Shown in pieces: positions 60,447-64,000 of a DNA stretch of 64,000 nucleotides. This DNA is from Arcicella gelida (GTDB lineage: Bacteria > Bacteroidota > Bacteroidia > Cytophagales > Spirosomataceae). Under the pieces are notes generated by a model. The model saw only the letters and a program-made list of their open reading frames with translations. It was not told where the DNA came from and ran no database searches. A program made the position numbers and the translations under genes. Position 1 is the first letter of the stretch; every line of letters begins with the position of its first letter. The DNA is taken from the NCBI RefSeq assembly GCF_034931025.1, contig NZ_JAYGIL010000013.1, positions 93,380 through 157,379 of the forward strand, read 5' to 3'.

Positions 60447-60746
60447 ATGCAAACTATCATTTCTAACATAAATAAATCCTTTGAAAACCGTGTGAGGCTG
60501 GGCGTAATGTCTATCTTGATGGTAAACGATTGGGTGGATTTTAATGAATTCAAAGAGACACTCAACGTTACTGATGGGAATTTAGCTTCGCACATTACGG
60601 CTTTGGAAAAAGAAAAATACATTCAAGTACGAAAGGCTTTTATTGGCAAAAAACCTAATACTTCATTCCAAGCAACACCCGAAGGGAAACAGGCTTTTCA
60701 AGAACACCTTAACGCCCTCGAAGCACTTATTAAAGGTACTTTATAA
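60447..60746 (+). CDS. Winged-helix transcriptional regulator
   Basis: 99 aa from ATG at 60447; a TTG three codons earlier is less likely. It matches the small winged-helix (HTH_34) family: NKSFENRVRLGVMSILMVNDWVDFNEFKETLNVTDGNLASHITALEKEKYIQVRKAFIGKKPNTSFQATPEGKQAF. No ligand domain. It lies between the membrane protein and CreD, 51 bases after the former, and is the best candidate to bind the paired sites at 59757 and 60791. Confidence 0.88.
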   Translation: MQTIISNINKSFENRVRLGVMSILMVNDWVDFNEFKETLNVTDGNLASHITALEKEKYIQVRKAFIGKKPNTSFQATPEGKQAFQEHLNALEALIKGTL

Positions 60747-60790
60747 ATAATATTCAACGAATTTTGAGATTCGTTTTTTAATCAATTTAA

Positions 60791-60813
60791 ACTTTGAAAT
60801 TCAAAGTAATTTG
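60791..60813 (+). promoter_or_regulatory. Operator copy 2, ACTTTG-N5-CAAAGTAATTTG
   Basis: ACTTTG (60791-60796), 5 bases, CAAAGT (60802-60807), AATTTG (60808-60813), 22 bases before the CreD start. Core and spacing equal copy 1 at 59757. Confidence 0.55.
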
Positions 60814-60834
60814 TAAATAAAATAAACAATAATT

Positions 60835-62256
60835 ATGAAAACAACTGAAAAAACATCGCTATTTGAACGCTTCAATAATTGGATTAAAAGCTCAGTAATG
60901 CTAAAGCTTATCACCATTTTTTTCCTCATTTTGTTACTGATGATTCCTTCATCTATGCTACAAAGTTTGGTTTTCGAACGCCAAGCCACCAGAGATAATG
61001 CCGTAGAAGAAATTACTTCTAAATGGGGAGGTAACCAAACCATCGGTGGAGCAGTAATAACGATTCCATACACTGTTATTGAGGAAGATGACAATGGAAA
61101 AAAATCAACAGTGATTAAATATGCTCACTTTTTGCCTGAGCAACTTAACATTTCTGGGAAGCTAATTCCGGAAAAAAGATACAGAGGAATTTATGTAGTA
61201 ATGCTTTACAATGCACAACTACATCTGCAAGGTTTTTTCAAAAAACCTGATGTTACGCTGTTGAAAATCCCAAAAGAAAGATTTTTGTTTTCTGAAGCAT
61301 TTATCTCTTTTGGCATTACCGACATGAAGGGAATTAAGGAAGCTATTCAGTTAAAAATTAATGGTGTAAGTGCTGAAATGAATTCTGGAATTGAATCAAA
61401 CGATTTATTTACTTCGGGTGTCAATTGTCCAATCAATTTAGCGGCGGAAACTATCAATTTTGATGCTTTAATTAACCTAAACGGTAGCAAAGAAATCGAC
61501 TTTTTACCTTTTGGCAAAACGACTAAAGTATCGCTCGAATCGGCTTGGGGAACGCCAAGTTTTGTAGGAGCGTCCTTACCAGACGAGCGAGAGGTAACTG
61601 AAAAAGGCTTTAAAGCTGTTTGGAATGAATTACACTTAAACAGAAATTATCCTCAACAAGGAGTTGGCAGTTTTATAGGCTTCGATGCCAGTCATCAAGA
61701 AAACGGAACTCACGACCGTACTTCAGTTTCTTCTTCAGATAATGTTGCTACAAAAGTGACTGGCGAATTACAAAGTTCATTTGGGGTAAAACTAATTTTA
61801 CCCGTGGATGAGTATCAAAAAACGATGCGTTCAACCAAGTATAATTTGATGTTTATTGTTATCACTTTTATTGCTTTTTTCTTCGTAGAAATCCTCAATC
61901 GAAAACGCCTCCATCCTATTCAATACCTTTTGGTTGGCTTCGCCATTTGTCTATTTTATGTGCTTTTACTGGCAATTTCAGAACATCTTTCATTCAACAT
62001 AGCTTATCTTATCGGATGTGTTTCTATTCTCACTTTAGTTACTTTTTACACCATTGGCATCTTTAAAAATACTCGTACCACACTGATATTCAATGGAATT
62101 CTCACCTTACTTTATGGTTTCTTCTACTCTTTATTACAATTGGAAGACTATTCTTTACTACTTGGAAGTATAGGGTTGTTAATAATTTTAGGGGTTGTGA
62201 TGTATTTGACACGCAATATAGACTGGTATCGTGCTTATAATGGTAAAGAAGAATAG
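60835..62256 (+). CDS. creD: CreD-type cell-envelope integrity protein
   Basis: 473 aa. N-terminal TM (LKLITIFFLILLLMIPSSML) then the CreD periplasmic domain starting VFERQATRDNAVEEITSKWGGNQTIGGAVITIPYTV. A second conserved block is LNRNYPQQGVGSFIGFDASHQENG and VDEYQKTMRSTKYNLMFIVITFIAFFFVEI, followed by five TMs at the C-terminus. CreD is linked to envelope integrity and beta-lactam stress in proteobacteria; here it sits with a small winged-helix regulator and an upstream operator site. Confidence 0.94.
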   Translation: MKTTEKTSLFERFNNWIKSSVMLKLITIFFLILLLMIPSSMLQSLVFERQATRDNAVEEITSKWGGNQTIGGAVITIPYTVIEEDDNGKKSTVIKYAHFLPEQLNISGKLIPEKRYRGIYVVMLYNAQLHLQGFFKKPDVTLLKIPKERFLFSEAFISFGITDMKGIKEAIQLKINGVSAEMNSGIESNDLFTSGVNCPINLAAETINFDALINLNGSKEIDFLPFGKTTKVSLESAWGTPSFVGASLPDEREVTEKGFKAVWNELHLNRNYPQQGVGSFIGFDASHQENGTHDRTSVSSSDNVATKVTGELQSSFGVKLILPVDEYQKTMRSTKYNLMFIVITFIAFFFVEILNRKRLHPIQYLLVGFAICLFYVLLLAISEHLSFNIAYLIGCVSILTLVTFYTIGIFKNTRTTLIFNGILTLLYGFFYSLLQLEDYSLLLGSIGLLIILGVVMYLTRNIDWYRAYNGKEE

Positions 62257-62266
62257 TTCTATACAG

Positions 62267-62306
62267 GACAGTCTTGCCTGTTTAAACAGGTAAGCTGTCT
62301 ATTTTT
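62267..62306 (+). terminator. Terminator of creD
   Basis: Stem GACAGtCTTgCCTG / CAGGtAAG-CTGTC (62267-62280 with 62287-62299), then ATTTTT. Confidence 0.72.
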
Positions 62307-62370
62307 CTACAAATTATTAAAAATCCAATAACAGTTATTCGCTTTTTTAAATCTTTAAGTAATAGGTACA

Positions 62371-63864
62371 ATGAACAACAAAAAAATATTATTAGCCTTT
62401 ACTTCAATAGCTTTTAGCTACTTGTTTTACCAACAATCAGCAGGAATTAATTTCTTGATTTTTACGATTATCGTCATCGTTGGAATGTTAATTACGCAAC
62501 CTGATTTAATCAAGAATAAAGCATGGCAAATTGTAGCATTTGGAAGTGTTTTATCATCAGGAATGATTGTTTTTCATCATTCAAATCTCTCTATAATAGC
62601 ATTTTTTTGTTCTTTAATCTTATTAATTGGAGTAAGTAATCATCAAGATAGTAGTATTTATGTTGGTCTCTTGAAGGGTTTTGTTTCCATTGCTTTCTCT
62701 TCTTTCAAAATTTTATTTGAAAACTTTGATGAATACATTTTAAGTCAAAAAAAGCTGGAAAAGAAAGGTTTTTCTATCCAAAAAACTACAGCTTTTTACA
62801 TTATTCCCCTGTTAATCACTTTTGTATTTTACTTGTTATATGCCTCAGCAAACCCTGAATTTGGCAGTTATTTCCAATTACCAAAAGATATTATTTCCTT
62901 ACAGTTTTGCTTATTCTTTCTGGTTGGTACGATGATGAGTGTTGGTCTTTACTACCAATTTTTCGGTCAACAACTAACTGAATGGGACATTTCTTTGCCC
63001 AATACTTTAATCAGAAATAAACAAAAAGAGAAAAAGATTTTCCAATTAACAATTCTAAAAATTGAAAATACAAAAGGTATTATCGTCTTTTCAATGCTGA
63101 ATTTACTCTTACTTTTTTTCAATTTTGTTGATTTCTCTGTCATTTTTTCAGACCAAAAATTACCTAAAGGAATCCATTATTCTTCTTATGTTCATCAAGG
63201 AGTAAATACTTTAATTTTTAGTGCTATTCTCGCCATCAGCATTATTTTATATTATTTCAGAGCCAATCAGAATTTTTACTCAAGAAATAAGTGGTTAAAA
63301 AGACTTGCTTATGTCTGGATTTTCCAAAATACGCTTTTGCTTATTGGGGTCATTTTTAAAAACCAATTGTATATCAGCGAATTCGGATTAACCTATAAAA
63401 GAATCGGCGTATATGTTTTCTTGATATTGACGACGGCAGGACTTATCAGCACTTTTTGGAAAGTACTTCATCAAAAAACAATTTGGTTTTTGTTGCGAAA
63501 CAATTCTTGGTTTGCTTACTTTTTATTAATTGTTAGCAGTTTCACAAATTGGGATAGCCTCATTGCGTCTTATAATATCAATAAAGCCAATCAGTTAGAC
63601 GTAACTTATTTACTGAACCTCAGCGACAATACTTTGCCAGCATTAAAAACATTATTAGTACATCCAAAAGCAAATCTTGATACTAAAGTGTTCGATTACA
63701 TCTATTTAAAAGAAGATGAATACTATAAATCTGCACCCATTATTACACAAAGAGTATTTATTTTGAAGCAAATTGATGCCTTTGAAAAACAATATAAAGC
63801 CAAACAATGGCAGTCTTGGAATTATGCAGATGAACAGATTTTTAAACAATTGAATAAGCAATGA
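62371..63864 (+). CDS. DUF4173-type membrane protein
   Basis: 497 aa, about 11 TM segments, with the order typical of DUF4173: several N-terminal helices, a conserved cytosolic block near FSSFKILFENFDEYILSQKKLEKKGFSIQKTTAFYIIPLLITFVFYLLYASANPEFGSYFQ, then more TMs (FSMLNLLLLFFNFVDFSVIF, GVNTLIFSAILAISIILYYF). The C-terminal ~100 residues are soluble (NINKANQLDVTYLLNLSDNTLPALKTLL). Function unknown. It follows creD in the same direction after a hairpin and may share its context. Confidence 0.82.
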   Translation: MNNKKILLAFTSIAFSYLFYQQSAGINFLIFTIIVIVGMLITQPDLIKNKAWQIVAFGSVLSSGMIVFHHSNLSIIAFFCSLILLIGVSNHQDSSIYVGLLKGFVSIAFSSFKILFENFDEYILSQKKLEKKGFSIQKTTAFYIIPLLITFVFYLLYASANPEFGSYFQLPKDIISLQFCLFFLVGTMMSVGLYYQFFGQQLTEWDISLPNTLIRNKQKEKKIFQLTILKIENTKGIIVFSMLNLLLLFFNFVDFSVIFSDQKLPKGIHYSSYVHQGVNTLIFSAILAISIILYYFRANQNFYSRNKWLKRLAYVWIFQNTLLLIGVIFKNQLYISEFGLTYKRIGVYVFLILTTAGLISTFWKVLHQKTIWFLLRNNSWFAYFLLIVSSFTNWDSLIASYNINKANQLDVTYLLNLSDNTLPALKTLLVHPKANLDTKVFDYIYLKEDEYYKSAPIITQRVFILKQIDAFEKQYKAKQWQSWNYADEQIFKQLNKQ

Positions 63865-64000
63865 GAGTAAAAGCCATTTTTGACACTATCCCTAATTTTG
63901 TGTAAGTTGTTTTTTGTATTGATTATTTGTTTTTGATTCTTTGGTCAAAAATAAGGTAAAATTGGTTGATAATAATTCCCCAGTTATGAATGGGTTTAGT

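Overview
The window looks like the chromosome of a Bacteroidota bacterium, probably a Cytophagales member close to Arcicella, Flectobacillus or Emticicia. The evidence is AT-rich DNA, few Shine-Dalgarno sequences, upstream elements matching the Bacteroidota -7 consensus TAnnTTTG, many SPII lipoproteins and outer-membrane barrels, and families typical of the phylum (DUF4270, DUF5916, DUF2911, stand-alone RfaE2, HD-PycTM, glycogen/starch synthase N-domain). The genus is an inference. I saw no tRNA, rRNA, CRISPR array, prophage or transposase gene.

Layout. 1-7.7 kb: the start of an exported surface protein running off the left edge, ribBA, a Bcr/CflA-type MFS exporter, an APC permease and a DUF5916 protein. 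7.8-21.8 kb: a SelT/W/H-like protein, an HD-domain protein fused to a Pycsar-type membrane effector, an SdiA-regulated-like lipoprotein, a giant metallophosphatase/beta-barrel fusion, a membrane class III nucleotide cyclase, a DUF2911 protein, a CheY-like regulator, an MBL hydrolase, a DACNV/DAC-type (diadenylate cyclase-like) protein, an Lrp regulator and a NatAB-like ABC exporter. 21.9-28.1 kb: a charged Lys/Ala/Glu-rich protein, a TrmH-type methylase, a DUF922-like lipid-exported protein, a free-standing PurL C-terminal domain, a LuxR-type regulator, a candidate structured RNA, a MobA-like nucleotidyltransferase and a frameshifted GH130-type glycosidase.

28.3-39.2 kb: envelope-stress-type proteins (PspC, LiaF-like), methylmalonyl-CoA epimerase, two cold-shock proteins, a second PspC, a GT2, a second APC permease, and a leftward block panC-panD-UPF0104-rfaE2-YugP. 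39.4-47.1 kb: glycogen/starch synthase overlapping a DUF4270 lipoprotein, glmS, and a YtrA-type GntR/ABC operon with a likely operator at its promoter. 47.0-52.2 kb: a leftward cluster MarR-PhzF-three GNATs plus an unknown DxDDT-motif protein, and a radical SAM/SPASM protein. 52.4-64 kb: a Tat-exported Gfo/Idh/MocA oxidoreductase, enoyl-CoA hydratase, a PAP2-like protein, rpoN, asnS, an NTF2-like protein, and a CreD cluster (membrane protein, winged-helix regulator, CreD, DUF4173).

Most genes are housekeeping. The parts that merit attention are: the nucleotide-signalling genes between 8 and 19 kb (HD-PycTM, a class III cyclase with altered substrate-recognition residues, and a DAC-type protein); a matched pair of operator-like sites controlling the CreD cluster; a candidate ncRNA at 26.2-26.4 kb; a stand-alone PurL-derived domain; and several families of palindromic intergenic repeats, some of which supply gene ends. 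All assignments come from reading motifs and architecture in the sequence; no database search was possible.
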